Part shown: positions 8,461 through 19,000 of the stretch, one piece after another
Layout: each line of letters starts with the position of its first letter
Position numbering within the stretch: position 1 is the first letter of the stretch
NCBI GenBank assembly: GCA_964573285.1
Contig: CAZNJD010000025.1
Location: 44,888-108,887 of the forward strand
DNA length: 64,000 nt
Direction of reading: 5' to 3'
Origin: UBA1140 sp964573285
GTDB taxonomy: Bacteria > Campylobacterota > Campylobacteria > Campylobacterales > Sulfurovaceae
Notes under the pieces: generated by a model
Told to the model about the DNA's origin: nothing
The model's database searches: none
Seen by the model: only the letters and a program-made list of their open reading frames with translations
Position numbers and translations under genes: made by a program

Positions 8461-10596
8461 CTATCTTCTATTGATATGCTTAATATAATTTAAATTAAAA
8501 ACAACAATAAACAGATATAACATTAAAAATAGAACCAAAATACCTTTAGCATAGGTCAAAAATGGTAAAGGAACATCTGTTAATGGTATAATTTGTAATA
8601 CAGAAGCCATATTTATAATAAAATATGAGAGCATATAAGCTATAAAGACACTATTAATCCCATATATAAATTTAAATACTTCATTCTCTTTACTATATAG
8701 TTTCATAGATTTTCCAAATGATAGAGATAGTAGCATAAGAGCAAATAATAGTGTTAAAACTCCAATATGTCCAAATATATTACTAAAAAATGCAAATATA
8801 AAATCCGTATGTATTGCAGGAAGAGGAAGAAAATTATTATTAATAAAATCAGATGGTAAAAAAGAGCTATTCTTGATTAGGAAAAGCCCTCTCGCCACTT
8901 GTTCATATCTATATAAAAAATATTGGGTAGAGGGTTCTATACCTTGGGCAAATGGATTTGTCCACATTGCAAATCGTATATTATCTTTTAATTCTAAATG
9001 ATAAAATCCAATCATTAATAATGCTATAACTCCAACCCCAAGAGCTATCCATCTCTTTTTAATTACAAAGTTATCTTTGAAAAGTATAAATAAAATACTC
9101 AAAGCCAAAGCTACTTGCAAGATAGAACCTTTGTCTTTGACGATAAATATTGTACCTAACAAAAGTATAAAAAATAGAGATAGAAATCCCATATATATAC
9201 CTTTATATTTTCCAAAAGAGTGATGAAAAAGTAGAGTAATCAAAAGAAATATAAAGAGTTTAGTACTCTCTATAAATACCATTCCTTGTCCCTCTTTGAT
9301 TAGTCCAACTATAGAGAGTATAAATATCGTTACCAATAAAAAGATACTTGCAAATATAATATGTTTGTATATATCATTGTTTATATACTCTTTGGAACTC
9401 TCTATAAATAGATAACTCTTTCCATTTTTTAAAAAAATTGCAAATAGCATAAATATAGCAAATATAAAAATCTGTTCACCTAAAAATACACCCATAGATT
9501 TTGGGATTGAGGCTATATGTGTAGAAGAGTATATATAATCTTTAAATACAAATAAAAATATTATAAGCATTATAGTATATATGCTTATAGCAATAGTAGA
9601 ACTTTTGATTATATTTTTAGATGAATATAATAGATAAACTACTCCTCCAAATATTAGCATCATAAAATATACAACTATTTCAGTAAATAGACTACCTTTA
9701 GCATAGATATTAAACTGATAAAAATACATAATTGTAAAATTGATATATGATGCTAAAAATAGAAATGCTAAAATAATTGTAAAATATAAAATAGGATGAA
9801 TAATAGCCCAGTGATTATCACCTTTGGCATATTGTGTTAATTTTTTGATTATATAAAATAAGATAAAAGCAAAAGAGAAAAATATAATTGTAGTAGCTAA
9901 CCATAACCAAAGAATACTAGTTGTATGTACTCCTTTTTTGACTCCTACAACTATATCAGGATAGGTTGTTGTGGTATATAGATAAAACATATTGACAGGC
10001 GAATATAGATGTAATGATACATTATCTAGAATAATAACATTACCTTTTTTATATATTTTATAATTAGAGTAACCAATTCTTATAAAATCTCCATTTTTAA
10101 TTTTAATTTTATTTATATATTTATCACTTTTTTTAGAACTTAGTTCTAGCTTCTCCTTGATACTATTTTCTGTAGGAGATATATTCTGTAAAAGTATGTT
10201 ATTTACAATAGCTTTTCTCTTGTCTGTAATTAACTCCAACTTACCAATATAATTACTATTACTACTTAAATCCAATAATAAATGACTATTTACAGCTAAT
10301 TTATTTGTTAAATAGGTTGTATGGCTATCTTCATCTCCACTACCTATAATAATAGATTTTTGATTATTGATAGGAAACTCATAATAATCAACAAAACTAA
10401 TTTTTTTGTTAAATGATAAATCAAAATATAGCAAGGATATGATAATCCATGCCAAAAACATCAAAATAGCTATCAAGACTCCATAAGCCCCTCTACTTGT
10501 ACTATCTCTTTTTCTAATATCTATATATATTTTGGTGAAAAACCATACAAATGCTACTAAAAAAGCTAAAATTGCTAATGATATAATGAAATACAA
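8461..10596 (-). CDS. SEDS (FtsW/RodA/SpoVE) family protein with extra periplasmic domain
   Basis: A 711-aa polytopic membrane protein, much longer than RodA or FtsW (about 370-415 aa). Residues 1-60 hold two helices. Residues ~65-222 form a soluble insert that positive-inside rules place in the periplasm, and the rest is a bundle of many helices. Three SEDS landmarks occur in order: KDKGSILQ (about 487-494, matching DLGTAL), HTDFIFA (596-602, containing the catalytic Asp of RodA/FtsW) and a TDVPLPFLTY block (673-682, matching the TGIPLPFLSYG motif). The usual Glu-rich LPE and GEE flanks of HTDF are replaced. TTG start after GGAGAAATTT. It is last in the operon with kinase and phosphatase, so is probably a peptidoglycan or other lipid-II-type glycosyltransferase regulated by phosphorylation (inferred). 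Confidence 0.82.
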   Translation of the reverse strand: MYFIISLAILAFLVAFVWFFTKIYIDIRKRDSTSRGAYGVLIAILMFLAWIIISLLYFDLSFNKKISFVDYYEFPINNQKSIIIGSGDEDSHTTYLTNKLAVNSHLLLDLSSNSNYIGKLELITDKRKAIVNNILLQNISPTENSIKEKLELSSKKSDKYINKIKIKNGDFIRIGYSNYKIYKKGNVIILDNVSLHLYSPVNMFYLYTTTTYPDIVVGVKKGVHTTSILWLWLATTIIFFSFAFILFYIIKKLTQYAKGDNHWAIIHPILYFTIILAFLFLASYINFTIMYFYQFNIYAKGSLFTEIVVYFMMLIFGGVVYLLYSSKNIIKSSTIAISIYTIMLIIFLFVFKDYIYSSTHIASIPKSMGVFLGEQIFIFAIFMLFAIFLKNGKSYLFIESSKEYINNDIYKHIIFASIFLLVTIFILSIVGLIKEGQGMVFIESTKLFIFLLITLLFHHSFGKYKGIYMGFLSLFFILLLGTIFIVKDKGSILQVALALSILFILFKDNFVIKKRWIALGVGVIALLMIGFYHLELKDNIRFAMWTNPFAQGIEPSTQYFLYRYEQVARGLFLIKNSSFLPSDFINNNFLPLPAIHTDFIFAFFSNIFGHIGVLTLLFALMLLSLSFGKSMKLYSKENEVFKFIYGINSVFIAYMLSYFIINMASVLQIIPLTDVPLPFLTYAKGILVLFLMLYLFIVVFNLNYIKHINRR

Positions 10597-10609
10597 AATT
10601 TCTCCATTT

Positions 10610-12334
10610 CTATTTAATACTATAAATTGATGTCACTTTAAATCCATTGTTGGTATATTTAAGTGTCATTCTAACTTTGCTTGTTCCTTTTGCTATCTTA
10701 CCATTAGCTGAAACTACTCTATATTGTATTGTTTTTTGTATATTAAAATATTCTATACCATTTTTTTGATACTTATTTAAAATATCAAAAGATATTAATT
10801 TAAATTCTCGTTGTACCCATTTTTTGTTATATCTTAATTTATCTCTATATATATCTCTATGTGTTATATTTCTCCAACTAAAATATTTATCTATATGATA
10901 ATCATAATATGACAATAAATTAGTAATAGAGTTCCCTTCTGATGATTTCATAAAAGCTAATAGAAAATTCCTAATCTCTCCTCTATTAGATATTGGAGTA
11001 TATTTTTTATCGCTTAAAGGAGGTAGTGTTCCTGCTTGTATCATTGTACCTAATGATATAGTATTAGGATTTTTAGGTATTAATGTTGGTTTTGGTGTAG
11101 CTACAATTTCTATACTTTCATCTTCCTTGATTTTGCTATCCTCTTCTACTCTTTTCTCTTTTTCTACTTCATCTTCACTCAATTCTGGTATTGATAGTGG
11201 TTTAATCTCTTGTTTTATCTCTTCCTCTTCTGCTTTATCTTTTTTATCAATAGTTGATACCTCTATTTGAGTTTTTTGTTGTACAGTTTTAGTATTTTCC
11301 TTATTATCTTTGATAATCTTATAAGCATATCCTCCTAATCCCAACAGAGTAATGGATAGTACCAAAGCTATAATATTAAACCATGATTTTGATTTAGAAC
11401 TCTCTTTTTTGGGTTCTTCTTTTATCTCTTTGTTGCTTGGCTGAGTTATTTGATTTGAATTAAGTAATTTCTCAATATCTTTTAAATCTTGAAATCTATC
11501 CTCTGGAGCAATTTCCGTCATTTTTCGTAAAATACCTTTGAAATTGTCATCAATATCCAATCTATCTATAGTGGTCTGAAATTCATTATCATTTATCAAT
11601 CTATCTGTAATATTAGGTAAAGTCTCCTCATCCTCGGCAAGTACCCTACATATAGTCATACCTATAGAATAAATATCACTAAATTTACCAATAATTGCTT
11701 TTTGGTTACCACTTAGTTCAGGAGGTGTATATATAGGACTTTGAAATGCTGTTACTGTAGTTAATTGATTATCTACATAAGTTCTATTGGTAGTAAAATC
11801 TATTAGTTTATAGATACCATCTTTGGTACGCATAATATTAGAAGGTTTAATATCTCTATGAAGTATATTTATATCATGTATTTTTTCTATTCCACTACTT
11901 ATCTGTAGAAGTAAATCTTTGGCTTCATCTTCTGTAAAGGGAGGTACTCTTTTGAGATATTTATCCAAATCAACTCCATCTATAAATTCCATCACAGAAT
12001 ATAGAGTATTATTATCTTCAAAATACCCATAAGCCTCAACTATATTTTTGTCTCTAATCTTCTGTAAGATATTAACCTCTGAGATAATATCATCTTTGAT
12101 TTTGGCAAAAATCTCTTTAGCCTCTGCTTTATTATATACACTCTGCCCATCTCTATGTCTAAAAGAAAAATCCCTAGAAAATAGCTCTTTGATTACAAAC
12201 AGTGCATTTAATCTATGTATATCTTCTACTAGATATACAATACCAAAACCACCTTGCCCTAAAACTTTGATTATCTTATAGTGTCCACCTATCTTATATC
12301 CTATAGCTAAATGCTCATTACTCTGATTTGTCAT
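10610..12334 (-). CDS. Transmembrane Ser/Thr protein kinase with NTF2-like C-terminal domain
   Basis: A 574-aa Hanks-type kinase. It has a Gly loop GQGGFG at 26-31, catalytic Lys49, a Glu86 candidate, HRD at 159-161, Asn166, metal-binding Asp179 and PPE at 204-206. The usual DFG reads DFT. One membrane helix lies at ~319-337. It is followed by an acidic Glu/Lys-rich stretch (about 345-405) and a C-terminal domain (about 450-574) whose YYDYHIDKYFSW and KKWVQREFKL segments match NTF2-like domains. The topology puts the kinase in the cytoplasm and the NTF2-like domain in the periplasm. ATG follows GGAGAATAGTGT. It lies 3 bp after the phosphatase gene and 13 bp before the SEDS gene, which is a plausible substrate. 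Confidence 0.9.
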   Translation of the reverse strand: MTNQSNEHLAIGYKIGGHYKIIKVLGQGGFGIVYLVEDIHRLNALFVIKELFSRDFSFRHRDGQSVYNKAEAKEIFAKIKDDIISEVNILQKIRDKNIVEAYGYFEDNNTLYSVMEFIDGVDLDKYLKRVPPFTEDEAKDLLLQISSGIEKIHDINILHRDIKPSNIMRTKDGIYKLIDFTTNRTYVDNQLTTVTAFQSPIYTPPELSGNQKAIIGKFSDIYSIGMTICRVLAEDEETLPNITDRLINDNEFQTTIDRLDIDDNFKGILRKMTEIAPEDRFQDLKDIEKLLNSNQITQPSNKEIKEEPKKESSKSKSWFNIIALVLSITLLGLGGYAYKIIKDNKENTKTVQQKTQIEVSTIDKKDKAEEEEIKQEIKPLSIPELSEDEVEKEKRVEEDSKIKEDESIEIVATPKPTLIPKNPNTISLGTMIQAGTLPPLSDKKYTPISNRGEIRNFLLAFMKSSEGNSITNLLSYYDYHIDKYFSWRNITHRDIYRDKLRYNKKWVQREFKLISFDILNKYQKNGIEYFNIQKTIQYRVVSANGKIAKGTSKVRMTLKYTNNGFKVTSIYSIK

Positions 12335-12337
12335 ACA

Positions 12338-13717
12338 CTATTCTCCTTTTTTAATTAGGTTATGAGTCTGTTCTATTAAATTACTATCTACAGAACTAAG
12401 AAAATTCAAAATAAAAAAGGTCAAAGATGAAATTAATAGTATAATTATCAACATATTTTTTAAATAATTAATTCTCTCAACCATTATCTGTTTTTTTGAT
12501 TTTTTTCTATTTGTTGTATAGCCACTACTATAATTTGTATCATCAATCTCTTCTTCATCTTCATACTCTTCATAGATAGTCTCTATAGTATTATTATTGC
12601 TTTTTGAACTATATCTAATCATTGTTACATTATCAGTAGGAATTGAGTTATATATATCCTCTTTTAACTTATATAGTGTTTTCTCAAAAACATCTCTAGT
12701 TACAACTATTTTTTCCCAAAAACCATCACTACATAAAAATAGTTTACTATTTTGATACAAAATGGATTGTTGTACAAATATATTCTCTTTTCTTAGATTT
12801 TTTTTGCCTAAAACAAAAGCCAAAATATTTTTTTTATATACTTCTTTCTCCTCTTTTGTAATCTTGTTAGCACGATATAGTACCTCTCGCATAGAGTGAT
12901 CTTGGGTTATCTGTTTAATCTTAAAATCACTATCCATCTGATATATACGGCTATCTCCAATATGTGCTGTATATAAATTCATATTATCTACAATAAATGC
13001 TATACTTAAAGTTGTTCCCATCATATCTACATTATTTTGAGCCATATATTGTAATATTTTTTGGTTTGCATTATAGATACTATTTCTTAAAAAATTTAAT
13101 ATAGATTGATGAGTTGATTGATGCTTATAAAGATTTTTTCCAAACTGTTCTACAATAAAATCAACTGCTATTTTACTAGCTATTTCACCACTTTTTGCAC
13201 CACCTACACCATCAGCGACTATCAATACAACACTATTATCTAACTCCAAAACAGCTAAATAGTCCTGATTTTTAACTCTTGTTAATCCTAGTGTAGAGAA
13301 CTCTTCTATTTTATAATCTTTATTTTCAATAACATCTTCTATTATATCTCTTGGTTCAAAATCAAAAATAGATAAAAGTATTTTAGGATTACACTCTCTT
13401 TTGGCTCTATCTTTTTGTAGTACCATATTTAGAAATTGATAAATTCTAGGCTGTTTGATACTTTTAGAGGATAACTCTCCTCTATATTTAGAGTTAGAAA
13501 TATCATAATAGAGATATAACCCCAAAATATATACTATAGTATCTTTTTCTATAGTTTTATATATCTCATCTATTATAGTATCATTAGTAGATAGTTTTAT
13601 AACTTTTATAGCTATATTTGTTTTACTAGAAAAATTTATATCTCTAAAAGATTTTGTAGGAGTACCTGTTTTAATCCACTCTTTGAGATACTCTTCTATA
13701 TCTTCTATAATATTCAT
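12338..13717 (-). CDS. Membrane-anchored PP2C-type Ser/Thr phosphatase
   Basis: A 459-aa protein with an unrecognised N-terminal ~140 residues, then a PPM/PP2C domain (about 142-370). Metal ligands sit in RVKNQD (Asp152), VADGVGG (Asp169), SDG (Asp331) and DN (Asp362); GTT at 234-236 and GDSR at 254-257 are conserved. An acidic linker (about 380-394) and a basic stretch precede one C-terminal helix at ~421-440, so the catalytic domain faces the cytoplasm. It would reverse phosphorylation by the kinase encoded 3 bp downstream. The ATG has GAGG upstream, and the preceding gene ends 5 bp before it. Confidence 0.9.
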   Translation of the reverse strand: MNIIEDIEEYLKEWIKTGTPTKSFRDINFSSKTNIAIKVIKLSTNDTIIDEIYKTIEKDTIVYILGLYLYYDISNSKYRGELSSKSIKQPRIYQFLNMVLQKDRAKRECNPKILLSIFDFEPRDIIEDVIENKDYKIEEFSTLGLTRVKNQDYLAVLELDNSVVLIVADGVGGAKSGEIASKIAVDFIVEQFGKNLYKHQSTHQSILNFLRNSIYNANQKILQYMAQNNVDMMGTTLSIAFIVDNMNLYTAHIGDSRIYQMDSDFKIKQITQDHSMREVLYRANKITKEEKEVYKKNILAFVLGKKNLRKENIFVQQSILYQNSKLFLCSDGFWEKIVVTRDVFEKTLYKLKEDIYNSIPTDNVTMIRYSSKSNNNTIETIYEEYEDEEEIDDTNYSSGYTTNRKKSKKQIMVERINYLKNMLIIILLISSLTFFILNFLSSVDSNLIEQTHNLIKKGE

Positions 13718-13722
13718 AACTC

Positions 13723-15477
13723 TTATACCTCAATAGTAAACTGTACTAGAGGTCTATATCTATAACCTTTATTGATAATATCTATTGTCAGATTTCTCAA
13801 TTCATTATTGGGTATAAGTAGTGAGTTATTTGTATCTTCTAATATATATTTTTGAGAAATAGAAGAGATTTCTAATATATAATATCTAGCGTCAAGTTTA
13901 TTTTCTATAAATAATCCTTCATTGGTATTTTTGAAAATAATTGGTTTACTTGAGATTGCTCTACCTAAAATATCACTATGTTTTTCATATACTTTACTAC
14001 CCCATTTGAAATTCCTACCTTTTGGTCTCTCTACAAAACAGTCTATAATAGTTCCTCTATTTGATATTCTAAATGCTGTTCTATTCAAACTAAACTCTTT
14101 TTCGAAATTACTAATAAGAAAAGATGAATAACTCAATAACACCCCTTTATCATCAAAAGATATATTACAATCATTAAACTCTATCTCTTTAACCTTGAAA
14201 GTAAAACTCTCTTCTTGTCTAATAGTTTGTGTTGTTTGGTCACTTATATCTAATTCATCTTCTGAAAAACTTGTTTTTAAATCATCTTCTATTCCGATAT
14301 TATTGATTTCAACCGTTGTATATATCTGATTATCTAAATTTATATCTTCTATATAATTATCTGTAGGCTCTTTATATATACTACTCTCGTCCAATTTCCA
14401 AAAAGTATCTTCAAAGTTGATAAATCTTAAATTTGAATTACTATGATTAACAAAAGTTATCTCTTCTTTTGCTAAATCTATAGATATATCACCAATAATA
14501 TCACAATCTCTTAACTCATGATGATATTCACCACCTACAATAATCTTTTCTCCATTTTTATAGATTAAAAGTAGCTTCACAAATTTTAACTCTTTGTCTC
14601 TAGGAACGAAAAATGACTTCATATAAATTTTAGTCTCTCTATCTACTATATCTATCTTCTTTTGGGGTGCATATTTACTATTTTCTGTCAAAGAAAATAT
14701 AAACTTATCTTCAATCTTTGACTCTATTGTGATAACCTTAAGAGTTTTATCTAATTCAAAGCTTAGATTTTCTTCTTGGAAATCAAAATCTTCTAAATCA
14801 GAACCTATATCATAATCTGTTGAAGTAAATTTATTGGTATCATAGAAATCCATATCAATTCCCTCATCTGATTTGATAACCAAAAAACCTCTTTTTAATT
14901 TATGTGTCAAGATATTTGAATTTCCATATATCATACCACTCTCTTCTCTTATAGGTTGATTATTTAGATAAAAGCCTACTCTATTTGAGCTATTTATATT
15001 AAATCTAAGTCCTATTAGATAGATTTTTTGCTCTTCCCCTTTTGAGTCTCTATCTAAATCTTTTTTGAGTTTTGCTACATCAAAAATATCTGATAACTCC
15101 TCGGTTGTATTTAGATTATATATATCAAAATTTGGAATATTCTTTCTAACTTGTGACTCTATAAACTGCTCTATCTTTTCTGATATGCTATGAGTCCTCA
15201 TTTTTTTAATTAAACTATCTCGTATCTCTTTTGCAGTTTCTCTTGGTATATAAAATATAACTGATACTATACCCTCTTGTAACCAATCATCTAAAATATC
15301 TTTTATCCCATGACAACCATCATCTCCAAATATAAAACTAAAGATATTTCTACTTCCCTCCCACATATTTTTTGCTATATAATTTATGTCTCTTTTCTTA
15401 TTATCTAATACACAGTTTGTCACATCCAAAGTATCTACAAAGAGTATATTTTCTGGAAATTCAAAAATATTTGCCAC
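13723..15477 (-). CDS. Unknown acidic cytoplasmic protein, first gene of the kinase/phosphatase/SEDS operon
   Basis: A 584-aa protein that I do not recognise. It has no signal peptide or membrane helix, is rich in Asp, Glu, Ile and Asn, and appears mainly beta-strand after residue ~150. An N-terminal ~130 residues look alpha/beta (NILFVDTLDV, GIVSVIFYIP). A C-terminal section from ~440 contains FRISNRGTI and GRNFKWGSKV. The GTG start has AGGATAAATT ahead of it. It is 5 bp upstream of the PP2C gene. A scaffold, adaptor or kinase substrate is conceivable, perhaps filling the place FHA proteins take in actinobacterial loci, but I see no FHA signature. Confidence 0.7.
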   Translation of the reverse strand: MANIFEFPENILFVDTLDVTNCVLDNKKRDINYIAKNMWEGSRNIFSFIFGDDGCHGIKDILDDWLQEGIVSVIFYIPRETAKEIRDSLIKKMRTHSISEKIEQFIESQVRKNIPNFDIYNLNTTEELSDIFDVAKLKKDLDRDSKGEEQKIYLIGLRFNINSSNRVGFYLNNQPIREESGMIYGNSNILTHKLKRGFLVIKSDEGIDMDFYDTNKFTSTDYDIGSDLEDFDFQEENLSFELDKTLKVITIESKIEDKFIFSLTENSKYAPQKKIDIVDRETKIYMKSFFVPRDKELKFVKLLLIYKNGEKIIVGGEYHHELRDCDIIGDISIDLAKEEITFVNHSNSNLRFINFEDTFWKLDESSIYKEPTDNYIEDINLDNQIYTTVEINNIGIEDDLKTSFSEDELDISDQTTQTIRQEESFTFKVKEIEFNDCNISFDDKGVLLSYSSFLISNFEKEFSLNRTAFRISNRGTIIDCFVERPKGRNFKWGSKVYEKHSDILGRAISSKPIIFKNTNEGLFIENKLDARYYILEISSISQKYILEDTNNSLLIPNNELRNLTIDIINKGYRYRPLVQFTIEV

Positions 15478-15627
15478 AATTTATCCTTTTTATTTTTATA
15501 TCAATTCATTATTACTTTTTTGTAATAGTAGCAATATATTCTGAAGTTTTTATCAAAATACTCAATGCTATAGATACAATTAAAAATATACTATTCCAAA
15601 AATAAGTAATATTTCTATATCCACTAA

Positions 15628-16062
15628 TTAGCGAATAGTTCTCATTCTCTTAACTCCCAAACGATAAATTTTAGAAGCTTTATTATCTTGACTATAAGGT
15701 TCACAAACTACAACCTCTGCTTGTTGCAAAGCATACTCTCTATTATACTCCTCTCCACTAAGATTAGCCGAAGAGCTATAAAAGACTTTTAATCTATCTA
15801 ATAGAAGATTATGCTTACTCTGTTTTACTACACGAAAAGAGTCTCCACTTGGCATAATAAATGTAGTCCGTTTAGAACGCCTAATGTGATTTTTATATTT
15901 TTGTGGAACTCTTATAAATGTTTTTAGAGTTTTTAATGAATTTACAACTCTTATATAGCATTTATTAGGAGGTCGTTTTTTTGCTATATCTATTTTGGAA
16001 CTATCTTGCGAGACAAAACCTATAGTTGTATCTGTTGGAGTTAGATATAGAGATTTTTTCAT
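15628..16062 (-). CDS. Short Sua5/YciO/YrdC-family protein
   Basis: A 144-aa protein matching the YrdC fold in pieces: TPTDTTIGFVSQ at the N-terminus (canonical PTET.YGLG), KKRPPNK, and YSSSANLSGEE near residues 94-104. The family binds RNA/ATP and makes threonylcarbamoyl-AMP for the t6A modification of tRNA. Full TsaC is ~190 aa, and this shortened form is typical of some Campylobacterota. Whether it is catalytically competent is unclear. The C-terminus is basic. It lies 36 bp after carB on the same strand. Confidence 0.75.
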   Translation of the reverse strand: MKKSLYLTPTDTTIGFVSQDSSKIDIAKKRPPNKCYIRVVNSLKTLKTFIRVPQKYKNHIRRSKRTTFIMPSGDSFRVVKQSKHNLLLDRLKVFYSSSANLSGEEYNREYALQQAEVVVCEPYSQDNKASKIYRLGVKRMRTIR

Positions 16063-16098
16063 TTTAATTATTATAAAGGGCTAATTATAACCCTTACT

Positions 16099-19000
16099 TT
16101 AATTTAAATAATCTTGTAATGCTTTAGGTTCTAATTCACCATTTGAAGCATTTAACTCTTTGATAGCCAAAGCTGTAGCTTTTGCAGCTGCAATAGTTGT
16201 AAAATAGGCAACATTAGCACTCAAAACAGATTGTCTAATGGTTCTACCATCAACTTTACTACCTTGGTCTTCACTTGTATTGATAGCTAAAACTATCTCT
16301 CCATTTTTAATCATATCATCTATATTTGGACGACCTTCTGATATTTTTAAAACTTTACTAGAGACTACTCCTGCACTATCAAGTGCCTTGTGTGTTCCTC
16401 CTGTTGCTACTATATCAAAACCTAAATCTGTAAACTCTTTACCAAGTTCACCTACAAACTCTTTATCACTATCTGCTAGAGATATAAATATCTTACCCTC
16501 TAGTGGAATATTGTTTTTAGATGCAAATTGAGATTTGGCAAAACTCATACCAAAGTTATCACTAATCCCCATAACTTCTCCTGTACTTTTCATTTCAGGT
16601 CCAAGAAGTAGGTCAGAACCTGGTAATTTATTAAATGGAAATACTGCCTCTTTTACTGCAATATGTCCTTTTAGATTTGGTTCCATTATCTTTTTATCAA
16701 AATTCACTACACCAAATGTATCATAAAATTCTAATGCCTCTTTGAGATTACCTTGTATCATAACTCTTGTAGCTACTTTTGCAAGAGGAAGACCTGTGGC
16801 TTTGGAGACAAATGGAACAGTTCTTGATGCTCTTGGATTTACCTCTATTAGATATACCTCATCTTCAAATATTGCATATTGTATATTCAACAAACCAACT
16901 ACCCCTAAACCTAGTGCAATATTAGCTGTCTGCTCTTTTATCTCTACTAATAGTCTATCAGAGATAGAGATAGTAGGCAATGCACAAGCAGAGTCTCCAG
17001 AATGAATTCCTGCCTCTTCTATATGTTGCATAACTGAACCTATATATACATCTTTGCCATCAGATATAGCATCTACATCTAACTCTATTGCATTATTTAA
17101 AAATTTATCTATAAGTACTGGTGCATCATTGGATACGCTTACTGCCTCATCCATATACTGCTTTAATTCACTATCTGAAAATACTGTTTTCATACCTCTA
17201 CCACCTAAAACAAAGCTTGGACGAACTAATACAGGATAAGTGATACGATTAGCAACAACTATTGCATCCTCTTTAGTAAATACTGTTCCATTTTCAGGCT
17301 GTTTTAGACCTAAATCCTTGATAAATGTAGAAAATAGCTCTCTATCTTCTGCAAGGTCAATTACTTTGGCTGTTGTTCCTGATATATTTGCTCCAATAGC
17401 TGTTAAACTCTTAGCAAGTTTCAAAGGGGTCTGACCTCCAAAGTGGACTATAACCCCATCAGGATTTTCAAGTTCTATCACATTTCGTACATGTTCAAAA
17501 TCAATTGGCTCAAAATATAAAATATCAGAAGTATCATAATCAGTTGAGACAGTCTCTGGATTACAATTATACATAATAGACTTAATCCCCATATCATTTA
17601 AAGCAAAAGCAGCATGAACACAACAATAATCAAACTCTATCCCCTGCCCTATTCTATTTGGCCCTCCACCAATAACTAATACCTTTTTATCATCTGTAAT
17701 CGGCTCTGATTTTGGAAGTTTGGTAATATTGGTAGTAGAGTATAAATATGGAGTTAATGCTTCAAACTCTGCTGAACATGTATCTACCTCATTATACTCT
17801 AATAATATACCCAATTTCTCTCTAGCTGTATATATATCATTTTCAGTTAGATTTAATCCATCTTTTTTATTAATTACTTGGGCTATCATAGCATCAGAAA
17901 AACCTTCTGATTTAACTTTTCTAAACTGTTTTTCATTTTTAAGAAGTTTTATATCTATAGAGTTTTCACTCTGAACTAACTCTTCAAATTGATATAAATA
18001 CCATCTATCTATTTTACAAAGTTCAAAAACTTCATCTATGCTTTTACCTCTTCTTAGAGCCTCATAAACATATAAAATTCTATCACTATTTGGTCGTCTA
18101 ATCTCACGAACCAATTTATCATTATCACAATCAATACTATCAAAGCCGATAAGTCCAGTCTCTAATGAGATTAAAGCTTTTTGGAAAGACTCTTTAAATG
18201 TTCTACCCATACTCATAACTTCACCAACTGATTTCATAGCTGTTGTTAGAGTACTATCTGCCATGGGGAACTTCTCAAATGTAAATCTAGGAATTTTAGT
18301 TACGATATAATCTATAACAGGTTCAAAACTAGCAGGAGTTCCTGTAATATCATTGGTAATCTCATCAAGTGTATGACCCACGGCTAAAAGTGTAGCTACC
18401 TTTGCAATAGGATAACCAGTTGCTTTACTAGCCAATGCTGAACTTCTACTAACTCTTGGGTTCATCTCAATAACAATCATTCGTCCAGTATCAGGGTCTA
18501 TAGAAAACTGAACATTTGACCCACCAGTATCTACTCCAACTTCTCGTAAAATTTTAAAAGAGGCATCTCTCATTCGTTGATACTCTTTGTCTGTCAAAGT
18601 AAGAGCAGGAGCAATAGTTATACTGTCTCCAGTATGTACACCCATAGGGTCAAGATTTTCTATAGAACAAACGATTATACAGTTATCTGCTCTATCTCGT
18701 ATAACCTCCATCTCATACTCTTTCCAACCCAAAAGGGACTCTTCTATAAGAATTTCAGATATAGGAGAGGCATCTAGCCCACCTTGGACTATCTTTTTAT
18801 ACTCATCTATATTATAAGCAACACCACTTCCTCCACCTGCTAGAGTATATGAAGCACGGATAATAAGAGGAAAACCAATATTTTTGGCTACTTCCATAGC
18901 TTCATCCATATTATAAGCATATTGAGAGATAGGTAAATCCATACCTATTTTTATCATAGCCTCTTTGAACTCTTGTCTATCTTCACCTTTTTTAATAGCA

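Noticed and set aside
8461..15477. Type VI secretion post-translational control module (PpkA/PppA-like)
   Set aside because: Kinase and PP2C phosphatase are present, but no Tss sheath, baseplate, ClpV or FHA gene is near, and the linked SEDS gene points to wall synthesis.
15372..15605. Plus-strand ORF of 77 codons overlapping the start of the 584-aa gene
   Set aside because: Tyr/Ile/Phe-rich translation typical of AT-rich antisense reading, no ribosome site, and it lies across a confident GTG start on the other strand.
15510..15650. Minus-strand frame between the YrdC-like and 584-aa genes reading ...NITYFWNSIFLIVSIALSI... up to a stop
   Set aside because: It looks like one membrane helix, but there is no ATG, GTG or TTG before the helix, so I cannot support a gene. 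It could be a remnant.
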